The notes under the pieces: generated by a model
The model's database searches: none
The model's input: only the letters and a program-made list of their open reading frames with translations
What the model was told of the DNA's origin: nothing
Source of the DNA: Hungateiclostridiaceae bacterium UBA1305
GTDB taxonomy: Bacteria > Bacillota > Clostridia > Acetivibrionales > DTU013
Assembly: GCA_002307275.1 (NCBI GenBank)
Contig: DBTX01000066.1
Coordinates: 1-50,136, forward strand
Length of the DNA stretch: 50,136 bases
Direction: 5' to 3'
Program-made: the position numbers and the translations under genes
Part shown: piece by piece, positions 7,907 to 16,628 of the stretch
How the letters are laid out: every line of letters starts with the position of its first letter
Numbering within the stretch: the stretch's first letter is position 1

Positions 7907-8806
7907 ATGCAGAATCAGAATTCAGATAAGGTAATCATTATAACAGGAGCCACATCCGGGATTGGCCTGGCAACCGCAAAGGAGTTGGCTGGTAAAGGCG
8001 CTTATATCATTGGTACGGGCCGCTCCGCAGAGCGCTGCGCCAAAGCTGAAAAAGAAATTATGGAGAATTGTCCGAATGGGAAAGTCTGCTACATCAGAGC
8101 GGATCTCTCTTCCCTTACCGAAGTGAAAAGACTTGCCGCCTTAATACGTGAAAGGCTGGCATCAAATGGAATAAATCACATTGATGTACTGATCAATAAC
8201 GCGGGAACCGTATCAAGCTGGTATGTTTCCACCGTAGACGGTTTTGAACTGCAATTCGCCGTCAACCACCTGGCCCCTTTCCTGCTGACTGGCGAACTGC
8301 TGCCCCTTCTGCAGCATTCAAAGGAGGGCACGGTCATCGGCGTCAGCTCAGGCTCCCACTACAGAACAAAAATGCATTGGAAGGACGTGCTTCTCAGGAA
8401 GCATTACAACTGCCTGTTGGCTTATAAACAATCAAAGCTTGCCAATGTATTGTTCGCAACCGAGTTGAACAGACGAGCCGGTAAGGTTGGCAGCAGCATT
8501 CGCGCTTATGCTGTTGATCCGGGTCTGGTGAATACGGATATTGGCTTGAAGGGTACGGACGGGATTGTCAGAAAGGTATGGAAAATCCGCAGCCGCAGCG
8601 GAACACCTGTCGAACAGCCTGCGCATTCTATTTCCTTTATAGCGGCCGAACCTGCCGCCCGCAAGACTGAAGGCGTTTATTGGAAGGATTGTACTCCGCT
8701 GAAGCCAAGCAGGTATTCGCAGTCGGAAGATGCGGGCACCAGACTGTGGGAATTGTCCGAGCGCATGTGCGGAATTAAATTTAACTTGAATCACTCGGAA
8801 ATATAA
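7907..8806 (+). CDS. Short-chain dehydrogenase, retinol-dehydrogenase-like
   Basis: A 299-residue NAD(P)-dependent oxidoreductase of the RDH/WWOX-like SDR branch. The cofactor motif T-G-A-T-S-G-I-G is at about residues 14-21, N-N-A-G near 96-99, the active-site serine region S-S-G-S-H-Y, and catalytic Y-K-Q-S-K-L-A-N. The A-V-D-P-G-L-V-N-T-D-I segment after the active site is typical of this branch. A GGAGGTGA ribosome site precedes the ATG. It differs clearly in sequence from the SDR just upstream, so the two are not a recent duplication. The pair may be co-transcribed from the promoter at 6920. The substrate is unknown. Confidence 0.88.
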   Translation: MQNQNSDKVIIITGATSGIGLATAKELAGKGAYIIGTGRSAERCAKAEKEIMENCPNGKVCYIRADLSSLTEVKRLAALIRERLASNGINHIDVLINNAGTVSSWYVSTVDGFELQFAVNHLAPFLLTGELLPLLQHSKEGTVIGVSSGSHYRTKMHWKDVLLRKHYNCLLAYKQSKLANVLFATELNRRAGKVGSSIRAYAVDPGLVNTDIGLKGTDGIVRKVWKIRSRSGTPVEQPAHSISFIAAEPAARKTEGVYWKDCTPLKPSRYSQSEDAGTRLWELSERMCGIKFNLNHSEI

Positions 8807-8822
8807 GGTAAATTGGTAGTGA

Positions 8823-8846
8823 TGGTGCACAGGTAATCCTGCACCA
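8823..8846. other. Hairpin between SDR and padR genes
   Basis: TGGTGCA (8823-8829) and TGCACCA (8840-8846) form a perfect 7-base stem. No T tract follows, so it is probably not a terminator. It may be an operator or an mRNA structure ahead of the padR gene. Confidence 0.4.
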
Positions 8847-8922
8847 GAGTCAAGCGGGCTCAATGCCCCGGGATTTTATTGATGAAGTATAACCCGTTAT
8901 TTGGTACAAGGAGGTATTCCCA

Positions 8923-9240
8923 TTGGATGCCCAGATGAAAAAAGGGCTGTTGGATGCTTGTGTGCTCTACATTTTAATAAAGGGAGACACATACGGCTAC
9001 AAGCTTACCCAGGAGATCACCTCTCTCCTGGAGACGTCGGAGTCCGCCCTTTACCCTGTTCTCAGAAGACTTGAAGTACAAGGCCATCTCGAAACCTATT
9101 CCGCCGAACATTCCGGCAGGCTCAGGCGTTATTACAGGATAACAGCCGCAGGAATACTACGTTTGAATGAATATAAGGTTGAGCTGTTGGAGCTCAAAAA
9201 AGTGATCGATTTTATTGCAGGCGGTGATGAAAATGGATGA
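8923..9240 (+). CDS. PadR-family transcriptional regulator
   Basis: A 105-residue winged-helix regulator with the PadR signature G-D-T-Y-G-Y-K-L-T-Q-E-I (about 22-33) and S-E-S-A-L-Y-P-V-L-R-R-L-E (about 43-55), ending with a short dimerisation helix. Length and composition match the small PadR group lacking the extra C-terminal domain. The start is TTG at 8923, 7 bases after an AAGGAGG site; ATG 8935 would be too far from it. Its stop overlaps the start region of the following DUF1700 gene, the usual partner of such regulators in Firmicutes, so the pair is co-translated and probably self-regulated. Confidence 0.9.
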   Translation: MDAQMKKGLLDACVLYILIKGDTYGYKLTQEITSLLETSESALYPVLRRLEVQGHLETYSAEHSGRLRRYYRITAAGILRLNEYKVELLELKKVIDFIAGGDENG

Positions 9241-10609
9241 GAGTTTAAAATCATTTTTAACTGAATTGAGAGCACGATTATCCGGCTTCCCTGAATCCGA
9301 AACCCGGGAGGCTGTAGAATATTATGAAGAATATATCAATGATGCACTGGAAGAAGGAGAAAATGCGGAAAACATCCTCTCCCATCTTGACTCGCCGGAG
9401 AGAATCGCCGCAGTGATCATGACAGAAACAAGCATCAGAAAGGCGCAGAGCAAGCCTGGCCTGAAGAATTACTCCAATGTGCTTAAATATTCACGCACAC
9501 TTATTACAAAGCCTTTATCAGTATTACTCTTTTCCATATTCGTAATCGTCACCTACAGTACGGCGTTCCTGCTTTTCCTTGGCGCCATTGTTTCGGCAGC
9601 AGCTGCATGTATTGTACTTCCCGGGGCTGTTTATGAAGCATTGAAAATTCCTGCAGGATTTACGGCTGAAATCATAGGTACGATAGGCGGCGGACTCTTT
9701 TTCGCGGCACTATGCCTGTTACCGGCATATGGACTATTCAAGCTGTGTACACTATTCATCAGGCTCTCTGCCAGTCTTGTAGGCCGTATTCTGAACAAGC
9801 CGGGTAATCAGTTGCGTGACACCAGGCAGAATAGTACAATTGGCATCAGTTCCCCTTCCCCCGACAGTGAAGGGATTACTGATGCAGGTGAAAAAGGTGA
9901 AAAAATTGCAAAAAGAGCAGGAACGTCAAGATGGATCCCCTGGACATGCCTGATTGCGATTACCGTAGGACTTATACTTTCGCTGTCCACCGGACTCCCC
10001 GTCAAGCTCTTTATGATATTCAACAGCACGGAATCATCCAGTATTACAACACAGGAGTGGGAATACAGCAAATCTGATGTAAATAAAATCAGCATAACCA
10101 CTGCTCATTCACATATCCGGCTCGAAAAAGGCAGTTCGGATAAAATTAAGATATTGTATGAACAACCGGACTGGATGGAGCCTGAAATAAGCTGTGCGAA
10201 CGGGCAGCTTACCTTTGAAGAGAAGTCGAACGGAAGGCTGCCTCTGTTTTTCCTGGTTTCCCTACATGAAAACAGGACGGATGTGGTCGTTACTCTTCCT
10301 GCAGGTTTTGAGCCCGCGGAGCTAAAGCTTGAGAGCAGAGGCGGCTTCATATACATCGAAACCGGAGATTTTAATACAAAGGTTAAGACTTATACCGGCA
10401 GCATTTATGTGGAAAAAGGTACTGCCATGACTGCCGGTGTAAAAGCAGGTACATCTACGGGCATCATTCAGGCCGCTGGCAAGGATGCCGGTACAAAAAC
10501 TGCAGGCGGCATAAAGTATGAAGCCGTTGTCAATGGCGGAAAGGCCATTGAGATCGAAACCTCACGAGGCAGCATATTCATAGACTGGATTAGTTCCAGG
10601 GGGGCATAG
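9233..10609 (+). CDS. Membrane protein with DUF1700 (HAAS) and DUF4097 domains
   Basis: A 458-residue membrane protein. The N-terminal part (about 1-80, L-T-E-L-R-A-R-L-S-G-F-P with E-Y-Y-E-E-Y-I-N-D-A) is the HAAS/DUF1700 domain known next to PadR regulators. Several hydrophobic helices follow (about 90-180), then a linker, another helix near 240, and a Gly/Thr-rich beta-repeat region (about 265-458) of the DUF4097 type. The start is ATG 9233, which has GGCGGT about 8 bases upstream; ATG 9227 is possible. It overlaps the padR stop by 8 bases. Such pairs are thought to respond to envelope or membrane stress, but the function is not established. A terminator follows directly. Confidence 0.85.
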   Translation: MDESLKSFLTELRARLSGFPESETREAVEYYEEYINDALEEGENAENILSHLDSPERIAAVIMTETSIRKAQSKPGLKNYSNVLKYSRTLITKPLSVLLFSIFVIVTYSTAFLLFLGAIVSAAAACIVLPGAVYEALKIPAGFTAEIIGTIGGGLFFAALCLLPAYGLFKLCTLFIRLSASLVGRILNKPGNQLRDTRQNSTIGISSPSPDSEGITDAGEKGEKIAKRAGTSRWIPWTCLIAITVGLILSLSTGLPVKLFMIFNSTESSSITTQEWEYSKSDVNKISITTAHSHIRLEKGSSDKIKILYEQPDWMEPEISCANGQLTFEEKSNGRLPLFFLVSLHENRTDVVVTLPAGFEPAELKLESRGGFIYIETGDFNTKVKTYTGSIYVEKGTAMTAGVKAGTSTGIIQAAGKDAGTKTAGGIKYEAVVNGGKAIEIETSRGSIFIDWISSRGA

Positions 10610-10622
10610 ATTTCTATCACCA

Positions 10623-10663
10623 GGCAGGAGCATATCACACAGTGAAATGCTCCCTGCTTTTTT
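10623..10663 (+). terminator. Intrinsic terminator of the padR operon
   Basis: GCAGGAGCAT (10624-10633) pairs with ATGCTCCCTGC (10647-10657) with one bulged C, followed by six T residues. It lies 14 bases after the DUF1700/DUF4097 stop. The rest of the gap to 10852 holds only an 8-base inverted repeat (10773-10780 with 10796-10803). Confidence 0.85.
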
Positions 10664-10852
10664 ATCTCAAATTCCAATGCAATTTAGTCGACACTTTCCA
10701 TATACAAGCTCTTGAAAAGCTCAAATTTTTATGAGGAGGGCGGTGTCCAGTGCGTCGTTATATGGATGTTTGCAAGGATCGATTCAAGGTAAAATGATCC
10801 TTGGGCTTACAATAAGCAGTTGATAAATACCGGATACAAAACCGTATAAATT

Positions 10853-10894
10853 GAAAAAAGCCCAATGAAGAACTGTAGCATTCTCCATTGGGCT
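10853..10894 (-). terminator. Intrinsic terminator of the GH4 gene
   Basis: Read on the minus strand, AGCCCAATG and CATTGGGCT (10886-10894 with 10859-10867) form a perfect 9-base stem followed by a run of six T (10859-10854). It sits about 20 bases after the GH4 stop. Confidence 0.88.
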
Positions 10895-10915
10895 GTATTT
10901 ATTAATGAATATTAA

Positions 10916-12241
10916 TCAGCTGTTATGTTTGAACTGCGGCAGCCATTTCTTGTTGGCCTCAAACATCTCATCCACCATCTTTTTTATTTCATCCAGGCTC
11001 AGTACGGCCGATGTAAGCGGGTCAAAGCAAATCGCATGGAAGACCTTCCTCGGATCGCCTGTAATGGCGGCTTCGACAGCGAGCTCTTCACAGCGGGCAC
11101 TGGTATTGACAAGTATGGCAAGCTGCTCCGGCAGCGCGCCGGCATGCATCGGGCTGAGGCCCCTCTTCGAAGCCAGCACCGGCACTTCCACGCAACAGCC
11201 GTCCGGCAGGTTGTCTATCAGTCCGAAGTTGCGGACATTTCCATTGAACTCAAACAGGGTGCCGTCACCGATTGTCGCATTGAAGATGTATGCGGCATAT
11301 TCGTGTCCTCTTTCCAGTTCCACTTCGTCTTTTGCCAACCATTCGTCTATATCATTTTTCCAGGTATTCTCACGCTTCAGGTATTCATCGAGAATGTAGC
11401 CATATACACCAGGATTCCAGCCGGTGCTGTGCGTACAGTATTTCTCGATGAGATCGGGTCTCTTTCTGAACCATGCGTTGTATTCAGAATTGTGTCCACT
11501 GGACTCTGTCACATAATAATCAAGATTCAGGAACATCTCATTTCTGACTATTTCTTCATTATATATTTCAGGTCTTTCGGTAATCGCCTTTCTGATCAGC
11601 GGGTAGGCATCCCTGCCATTCCATTTGTATTCCAGGTAAAATGCCTGATGATTGATACCAGCACATTGATAGGTTATTTCATTCATTGGAGCACCAATCC
11701 ACTTTGCCAGCATTTCAGCGGTTCCCTGTACACTGTGGCAAAGGCCGGTTACCTGCACCTTGCTTTGTCCCTGCATCGCTCTGCAGAGCATAGCCATCGG
11801 GTTTGTATAGTTGAGGAATATCGCATCCGGACAATAACGTTCAATGTCCCTGCATATGTCAAGCATGACAGGAATGGTGCGCAGTGCCCTGAAAATGCCC
11901 GAAGGACCTCTTGTATCGCCAACGTTAATATCAACACCATGCTTTTTGGGTATTTCAACATCATAGCGCCACACATTCACACCGCCGGCAAGAATTGTAC
12001 ATACTACTCCGTCCGCATCCTTCAATGCCTCCGCCCTGTCCATCGTTGCAATTACCTTTGCAGGATATTTACCTGCACCCACGATCCTTTCCACTGCCTT
12101 TTTAATTGCTGCAAGCCGTTCGGGATCAATATCCATAAGTGCAATTGTACAATCAGACAGTGCAGGGAAAGATAATATATCCCTGACCAAACCCCTTGTG
12201 AATCCAAAGCTACCGGCTCCTATAAAAGCTATTTTCTTCAA
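10916..12241 (-). CDS. Glycoside hydrolase family 4, alpha-galactosidase/alpha-glucosidase type
   Basis: A 441-residue family 4 glycosidase, an NAD- and Mn-dependent cytoplasmic enzyme that cleaves glycosides by oxidation and elimination. The dinucleotide motif I-G-A-G-S-F-G-F-T opens the protein, N-Y-T-N-P-M-A-M follows, and the metal ligands Cys in G-L-C-H-S-V-Q and His in I-N-H-Q-A-F are present. The C-H-S-V form is shared by MelA-type alpha-galactosidases and LplD-like enzymes, so exact sugar specificity is open. The start is taken as TTG at 12241, ten bases after GAGGAG and exactly where the family begins (K-K-I-A-F-I-G); a GTG at 12253 overlaps the ribosome site. It is divergent from an AraC gene that likely controls it and has its own terminator. 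Confidence 0.9.
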   Translation of the reverse strand: MKKIAFIGAGSFGFTRGLVRDILSFPALSDCTIALMDIDPERLAAIKKAVERIVGAGKYPAKVIATMDRAEALKDADGVVCTILAGGVNVWRYDVEIPKKHGVDINVGDTRGPSGIFRALRTIPVMLDICRDIERYCPDAIFLNYTNPMAMLCRAMQGQSKVQVTGLCHSVQGTAEMLAKWIGAPMNEITYQCAGINHQAFYLEYKWNGRDAYPLIRKAITERPEIYNEEIVRNEMFLNLDYYVTESSGHNSEYNAWFRKRPDLIEKYCTHSTGWNPGVYGYILDEYLKRENTWKNDIDEWLAKDEVELERGHEYAAYIFNATIGDGTLFEFNGNVRNFGLIDNLPDGCCVEVPVLASKRGLSPMHAGALPEQLAILVNTSARCEELAVEAAITGDPRKVFHAICFDPLTSAVLSLDEIKKMVDEMFEANKKWLPQFKHNS

Positions 12242-12339
12242 AGTAGTAATCACTCCTCACTATTTTCATAAGATTATCCTACATACTATTTTATTATTTA
12301 TTCCTCCGTTGTAAATAGAAACATGCTATAAGAATATGG

Positions 12340-12345
12340 TATAAT
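12340..12345 (+). promoter_or_regulatory. Possible -10 box for the AraC gene
   Basis: TATAAT lies 42 bases before the AraC start, in the divergent intergenic region shared with the GH4 gene. No good -35 box is visible at 17 bases, which would fit an activator-dependent promoter. Confidence 0.4.
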
Positions 12346-12387
12346 GCTTGAAATATGATAATTTACAATTGAGGAATAGAGGGTAAT

Positions 12388-13209
12388 ATGGCAGAATATT
12401 CGCTGATAGACCGTATTAAAAGCACTGATCTGAATATGGTTCACTGCGGTACTGAGATTTGTGAAGCCGGTCACAGTTTCGGTCCGGCTGTGAGGGATCA
12501 TTTCCTGATCCATTACATTCACAGCGGAATAGGGAAATTCAGTGTTGGAAATAGTGAATATACACTCGGCAAAGGCCAGGGCTTCCTGATATGTCCCAAT
12601 ATCGTGACGTATTACCATGCAGACCTTGAAGACCCCTGGCACTACTCCTGGGTTGGTTTCCATGGTCTCAAGGCGGAAAGTATCCTTAAGAGCGCCGGTT
12701 TGACCCTGGATAATCCTGTTTTCTCAACTAAAGGGGACTATATAGACAACTGTTTTGTACAAATCAGTGCAGTCAGCAGCCTGCGTCACGGAAGCGAACT
12801 ACGCCTTCTGGGTCTGCTCTGCATACTCCTGTCCGAATTAATCGAGCAAAGCAGCAGCGAAAGCCTTTCTGACCTTACCATCAGCAGGAAGGAAATTTAT
12901 ATCAAGAAAGCGATTGAATATATTGAAATGAACTACTCCAGGAAAGTTCGCATCCGTGAACTGGCACGTCATCTGGGCCTTGACAGGAGCTATCTCGGCA
13001 GCATTTTCAAGGGGCAGCTTAACACCACGCTGCAGGAATTCCTCCTCAACTTCCGGATGGACAAGGCTTGTGAGCTCATGAAGAATGAAACCCTCTCGAT
13101 TGGCGATATATCACGTTCCGTGGGATATGATGATCCACTTCTGTTTTCCAAGCTATTCAAAAAAAATAAGGGCCTGTCGCCACGGGAGTATAGAAAAGTC
13201 CATATATGA
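12388..13209 (+). CDS. AraC-family transcriptional regulator
   Basis: A 273-residue regulator with an N-terminal cupin sugar-sensing domain (about 20-110; H-Y-I-H-S-G-I-G-K-F, H-Y-S-W-V-G-F-H-G) and a C-terminal double helix-turn-helix (about 175-273; R-I-R-E-L-A-R-H-L-G-L-D-R-S-Y-L and G-D-I-S-R-S-V-G-Y-D-D-P-L-L-F-S-K-L-F-K). The ending L-S-P-R-E-Y-R is the family hallmark. It is divergent from the GH4 glycosidase gene, so it is expected to activate that gene in response to its sugar. The GAGGG ribosome site supports ATG 12388. Its 3' end faces the PBP gene with only 34 bases between, with no clear terminator. Confidence 0.9.
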   Translation: MAEYSLIDRIKSTDLNMVHCGTEICEAGHSFGPAVRDHFLIHYIHSGIGKFSVGNSEYTLGKGQGFLICPNIVTYYHADLEDPWHYSWVGFHGLKAESILKSAGLTLDNPVFSTKGDYIDNCFVQISAVSSLRHGSELRLLGLLCILLSELIEQSSSESLSDLTISRKEIYIKKAIEYIEMNYSRKVRIRELARHLGLDRSYLGSIFKGQLNTTLQEFLLNFRMDKACELMKNETLSIGDISRSVGYDDPLLFSKLFKKNKGLSPREYRKVHI

Positions 13210-13243
13210 ATGCCCATTTAGCTCATAAACGGCACTGCTGTCA

Positions 13244-14665
13244 TTACTTCAGGCTTTTCAGATACTCCCCCATCATTTTGCCGGCAATCGGTGCAGCCGC
13301 AGTGCCGCCGGTACGCCCTTCATATTCGAGCACTACTGCAATGGCAATAACAGGGTCCTCTGCGGGGGCATATCCGATAAACCATGCATGCTCCCCTCCT
13401 TTTTGTTTTATAGAAATTTCATTTTCAGCGGTCCCCGTTTTCCCGGCAACCTTGATTCCTTTGATCGCAGCCTTTTTCCCTGTTCCCTCATTTACAACCT
13501 GCTGCATCATCTGTCCAATTTCAGCCGCCGTATCCGCCTCCATGACTTTATAAAGCTCTGCAGGTTTATTCTCCTTCATTACAAGTCCTTTTGGTGATAT
13601 TACCTTGTTTACCAGCGTCGGTTTCATCATAACTCCCCCGTTGGCAATGGAAGATGCAATTAATGCCATATGAAAAGGGCTGACCAGCAGTTTGCCCTGA
13701 CCTATCCCGACCGCCGCCATGTCCGTTTTCCCCATCTGCTTGTATGGAAACAGGCTGTTACTCACCGGTATGTCAAAGGGTATATCTTTATTCAACCCCA
13801 TTCTGTTTGCAATATCTTTTAATTGATTCTCCCCGAGCTTTACACCCAGCTGGGAAAAGAAGACATTGCTCGATTGTGCCAGCGCATCCGACAAGCCGAT
13901 ATTACCATATGCCTGATCTTTATCATTTGAAAATGTTTTGCCGTCGATTACGACTTTTCCCCTGTCATCAATTTTTAAGCCGCCGAGCCCGTTTTCAACA
14001 GCAAGTGCAGCTGTGACCACTTTATATGTTGATCCCGGTGCATAGAGACCTCGGGTAGCTCTCGGCAAAAAAGGGCTGTCCACAGATTCCGTCATATCCT
14101 GCCAATGAGTTCCCAGACTATTTTCATTCGGGTTGTAATCGGGTTTGCTGACAAGCGCCAAAACCTCTCCCGTTTTAGGGTCAATCGCCGCAATGGCTCC
14201 TGTTTTCCCTTCCAGCAGCTTTTCTCCGAGCTGCTGCAGAGAATGATCCAGTGTCGTGTAAAGGTTGTTGCCGCTTCTCGTAACGTTCCCGGAAATGCTG
14301 AATGCATTCAATGCTTTGCTGTATTCATCCATTCCAAGCAGATAGTTATTATAGGTCATTTCCAGCAGCGACCTGCCATATACCCTGGAATTATACCCTA
14401 TCACCTGGCTATATAAATTCTTATAGGGATACACTCTCTCCTGATGTTCGTTTTTGATTTCGCTTTTTGCCAGAACAATTCCGTTTCTGTCAAAAATGGA
14501 TCCTCGCAGTACTTTTTCTTCCTCAAGCTGCTGCCTTCTGTTGTAGGAACTCAAAATGTATTTTGGTCCGATGAACATGCCAAAGTAGGTGAGGTAGCCC
14601 ATCAGTATAAAGAAAAGAAGGAGCATTGAAATCAATACTTTAATGATCTTTTTATTTTCGGTCAT
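13244..14665 (-). CDS. Class B penicillin-binding protein (PbpA/FtsI-like transpeptidase)
   Basis: A 473-residue peptidoglycan transpeptidase anchored by one N-terminal membrane helix (about 9-30). The dimerisation region contains the conserved R-G-S-I-F-D-R-N-G. The catalytic domain carries the active-site S-T-Y-K (serine near 212), S-S-N (near 263) and K-T-G (near 408). At 473 residues it is shorter than PBP2 or FtsI of E. coli and matches the PbpA type found beside FtsW/RodA and FHA genes in Clostridia and Actinobacteria. ATG 14665 is chosen because AAGGAG lies 10 bases upstream; it overlaps the RodA stop by 14 bases, giving translational coupling. It should act with that polymerase in wall elongation, division or sporulation. 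Confidence 0.92.
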   Translation of the reverse strand: MTENKKIIKVLISMLLLFFILMGYLTYFGMFIGPKYILSSYNRRQQLEEEKVLRGSIFDRNGIVLAKSEIKNEHQERVYPYKNLYSQVIGYNSRVYGRSLLEMTYNNYLLGMDEYSKALNAFSISGNVTRSGNNLYTTLDHSLQQLGEKLLEGKTGAIAAIDPKTGEVLALVSKPDYNPNENSLGTHWQDMTESVDSPFLPRATRGLYAPGSTYKVVTAALAVENGLGGLKIDDRGKVVIDGKTFSNDKDQAYGNIGLSDALAQSSNVFFSQLGVKLGENQLKDIANRMGLNKDIPFDIPVSNSLFPYKQMGKTDMAAVGIGQGKLLVSPFHMALIASSIANGGVMMKPTLVNKVISPKGLVMKENKPAELYKVMEADTAAEIGQMMQQVVNEGTGKKAAIKGIKVAGKTGTAENEISIKQKGGEHAWFIGYAPAEDPVIAIAVVLEYEGRTGGTAAAPIAGKMMGEYLKSLK

Positions 14666-15950
14666 CAATTTCATTCTCCTTTCCAACTGTCCGAACTGCA
14701 GGCAGGTCCGGTTGAATCCTCGAAACAGCCTGCAGGATCCCGAGCGAAATGAAGCTTGATACAAGAGAACTGCCTCCGTAGCTGATAAAAGGAAGTGTTA
14801 TGCCGGTAAGCGGAATCAATTTGATCACGCCGCCAATGATAATAAAGGTCTGAATGCCAAACATAACCGATATACCGAGCGACAGTGCTTTGTAAAACCG
14901 CTCCTGCAGATTGAGTACGATTTTAGCGCCCCTGTAAAACAGAATGAAATATAATAATATTACTGCAATTCCGATCATAATTCCCATCTCTTCACAAATT
15001 GCGGAGAAAATAAAATCCGTATTTACCGCAGGGATCAGATCCGGCCTGCCGGAACCGATCCCTGTGCCCAGATAGCCGCCGGAGCCGATGGCGAACAAGG
15101 ATTGGAGGAGCTGATATCCCTTGCCCGAAGGATCAGACCATGGATTAAGCCACATATCCACCCTGACCCTGATATGGTAGATGAAGAAATAGCCGAATAA
15201 AGCTACCGGAATGGTACATACCATATTTCCAAGCAGAAATAACCGGCTGCCGCCAAAAACATAAAGGATTACGATATAGAGGATGAAAAACAACGCCACA
15301 GTTCCCCAATCGCGCTGAAAGATCAAAAGCAACGCATTAATGAATGTTACTGCCATCAGAAAAACTCTGTTCTGCGTTTCCCGCTTCATCCATTTCAGCC
15401 GGGGAATTCCGATCATGCCGGACTCCTGTTCTTTGAAATAGCAGGCGAGAAAGAGGATGAAAAGGATTTTTGACAGTTCGGACAGCTGAAAGCTATGCCC
15501 GCTGATGATGATCCAATTGGTGGAGCCATTGATCTCTTTACCAAAAACAAGCGTTGCAATATTAAGTAAAAAGGTTCCTGCCGCATAGAGAAGACCTAAT
15601 CGATTCCAAAACCTGCCCTTGTAAAAGAGCAGATAACTTGTAAAAAACAAGGCAAGTCCCGCTGCAAACCAAATCAGCTGTTTTTGTCCCAATTGCCGGT
15701 CCAGCCTGTAGATCATAACCAATCCAAGACTAAACAGCATGGATACGATAAGGAAAAGGTATTCGTCGCCCATTTCCAGTCCTGCGATAATATAGTATCC
15801 CGTACAAATCAGCCCGGTCACCAGAAGGCATATAAAAAGCGCATTGTTGTCGAAGGGCTGGCCGTAGAGATAGAGTACCGCATAAGCAGCCATATTTGCC
15901 GCCATTACTAGATTGATCGGTCGTTTATAGGTTAATGCTCCAAACATCAT
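14652..15950 (-). CDS. FtsW/RodA/SpoVE-family peptidoglycan glycosyltransferase
   Basis: A 432-residue SEDS-family integral membrane protein with about ten to twelve helices. It polymerises lipid II into glycan strands and works with the class B PBP encoded next to it. Family signatures are visible: R-D-W-G-T-V-A-L-F-F in mid-protein, G-S-G-G-Y-L-G-T-G-I-G-S-G-R-P-D-L-I-P with T-D-F-I-F-S-A-I-C-E-E-M-G, and the C-terminal L-P-F-I-S-Y-G-G-S-S-L. Its ATG overlaps the stop of the FHA gene and its stop overlaps the PBP start. Which SEDS subtype it is (RodA, FtsW or SpoVE) cannot be decided by reading alone. Confidence 0.93.
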   Translation of the reverse strand: MMFGALTYKRPINLVMAANMAAYAVLYLYGQPFDNNALFICLLVTGLICTGYYIIAGLEMGDEYLFLIVSMLFSLGLVMIYRLDRQLGQKQLIWFAAGLALFFTSYLLFYKGRFWNRLGLLYAAGTFLLNIATLVFGKEINGSTNWIIISGHSFQLSELSKILFILFLACYFKEQESGMIGIPRLKWMKRETQNRVFLMAVTFINALLLIFQRDWGTVALFFILYIVILYVFGGSRLFLLGNMVCTIPVALFGYFFIYHIRVRVDMWLNPWSDPSGKGYQLLQSLFAIGSGGYLGTGIGSGRPDLIPAVNTDFIFSAICEEMGIMIGIAVILLYFILFYRGAKIVLNLQERFYKALSLGISVMFGIQTFIIIGGVIKLIPLTGITLPFISYGGSSLVSSFISLGILQAVSRIQPDLPAVRTVGKENEIDDRK

Positions 15951-16405
15951 TATACCTCGCCAGGTGCTTTTATGAAAAGGAACTCAACATTCCCCATGCT
16001 GATTTTGTCACCATCTGCCAGGAGTGCATCTGCACCCTTATTCAGACGGCTTCCATTCAGAAAAGTACCGTTTCTGCTGTTCAGGTCTTCAAGGTATACC
16101 TTACTTTCCCTGACCGTAAACATGGCATGTTTTTTGGAGAGGAAAGGATCGTCGAGTGCGATGTCATTATCGGAGGTTCGGCCCAGCGAAAGGTTTCTGT
16201 CCAGCGTGTATACCTCCTCGATTCTGAAGTTCAGCCGCTCCCTTTGGTTCAAAAGCTTCAGATAGGGTTTGTTTTCCTTCACCGAACTGTTTCTGGATCG
16301 CATGGACTTAATATCAAGATATATCAGTCGCATGATTCCGAATATGAATAGGTAAATGATCAGTACAAATATATATTTTATAACATATGAAATAGTTTCA
16401 AACAT
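15950..16405 (-). CDS. Membrane-anchored FHA-domain protein
   Basis: A 151-residue protein with one N-terminal membrane helix (about 6-27) and a cytoplasmic forkhead-associated domain (about 65-150). The domain shows the phosphothreonine-binding features L-G-R-T-S-D-N-D-I, the S-x-x-H of L-S-K-K-H-A and N-S-R-N-G-T-F-L-N-G. FHA domains read Ser/Thr-kinase phosphorylation; placed directly before a SEDS polymerase and its PBP, this one probably links kinase signalling to wall synthesis. ATG 16405 is preferred because AGGTGAG lies 8 bases before it; a GTG three codons upstream sits inside that site. The kinase itself is not in this window. Confidence 0.9.
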   Translation of the reverse strand: MFETISYVIKYIFVLIIYLFIFGIMRLIYLDIKSMRSRNSSVKENKPYLKLLNQRERLNFRIEEVYTLDRNLSLGRTSDNDIALDDPFLSKKHAMFTVRESKVYLEDLNSRNGTFLNGSRLNKGADALLADGDKISMGNVEFLFIKAPGEV

Positions 16406-16478
16406 GCTTCTCACCTATAAGAACTATATCAGACTGAGCCCATAAATTCAACCCGGATGCATGGGCCATATCTCGGAG

Positions 16479-16586
16479 GATCCGCTCCTTTCCGCTTGCC
16501 GCATATTGCAAATCAGCATATTTTTTGTGTACTTCCATCATTCGTGTTTTATGCATCACAAATAAATCCGCTATCGTTATACCCAT
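16479..16586 (-). pseudogene. Fragment of a YhcH/NanQ-family gene
   Basis: A segment of about 25 codons (roughly 16479-16553) encodes T-R-M-M-E-V-H-K-K-Y-A-D-L-Q-Y then A-A-S-G-K-E-R-I. This matches the core of the intact YhcH-like protein at 34160-34612 with only a few changes, and the DNA is similar as well. The flanks diverge: there is no family N-terminus and, downstream, the frame runs into the FHA start region without the usual C-terminal half. It is therefore a leftover of a longer gene rather than a working one. The orientation is the same as both neighbours. Confidence 0.7.
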
Positions 16587-16628
16587 TGTTATATGATTGG
16601 AACAAGGTTATGATACTGAGCAAATTTA

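Noticed and set aside
8432..8863. A 143-codon minus-strand open frame
   Set aside because: It lies antisense to the second SDR gene, which has a complete set of catalytic motifs.
10750..10797. A 15-codon open frame with GTG start and AGGAGGG nine bases upstream
   Set aside because: The ribosome site is good, but the peptide (M-R-R-Y-M-D-V-C-K-D-R) is too short to judge, there is no neighbouring partner, and chance cannot be excluded.
10925..12175. A 416-codon plus-strand open frame
   Set aside because: It lies exactly opposite the GH4 glycosidase gene, which has clear family motifs, a ribosome site and a terminator. The plus-strand translation has no recognisable domain.
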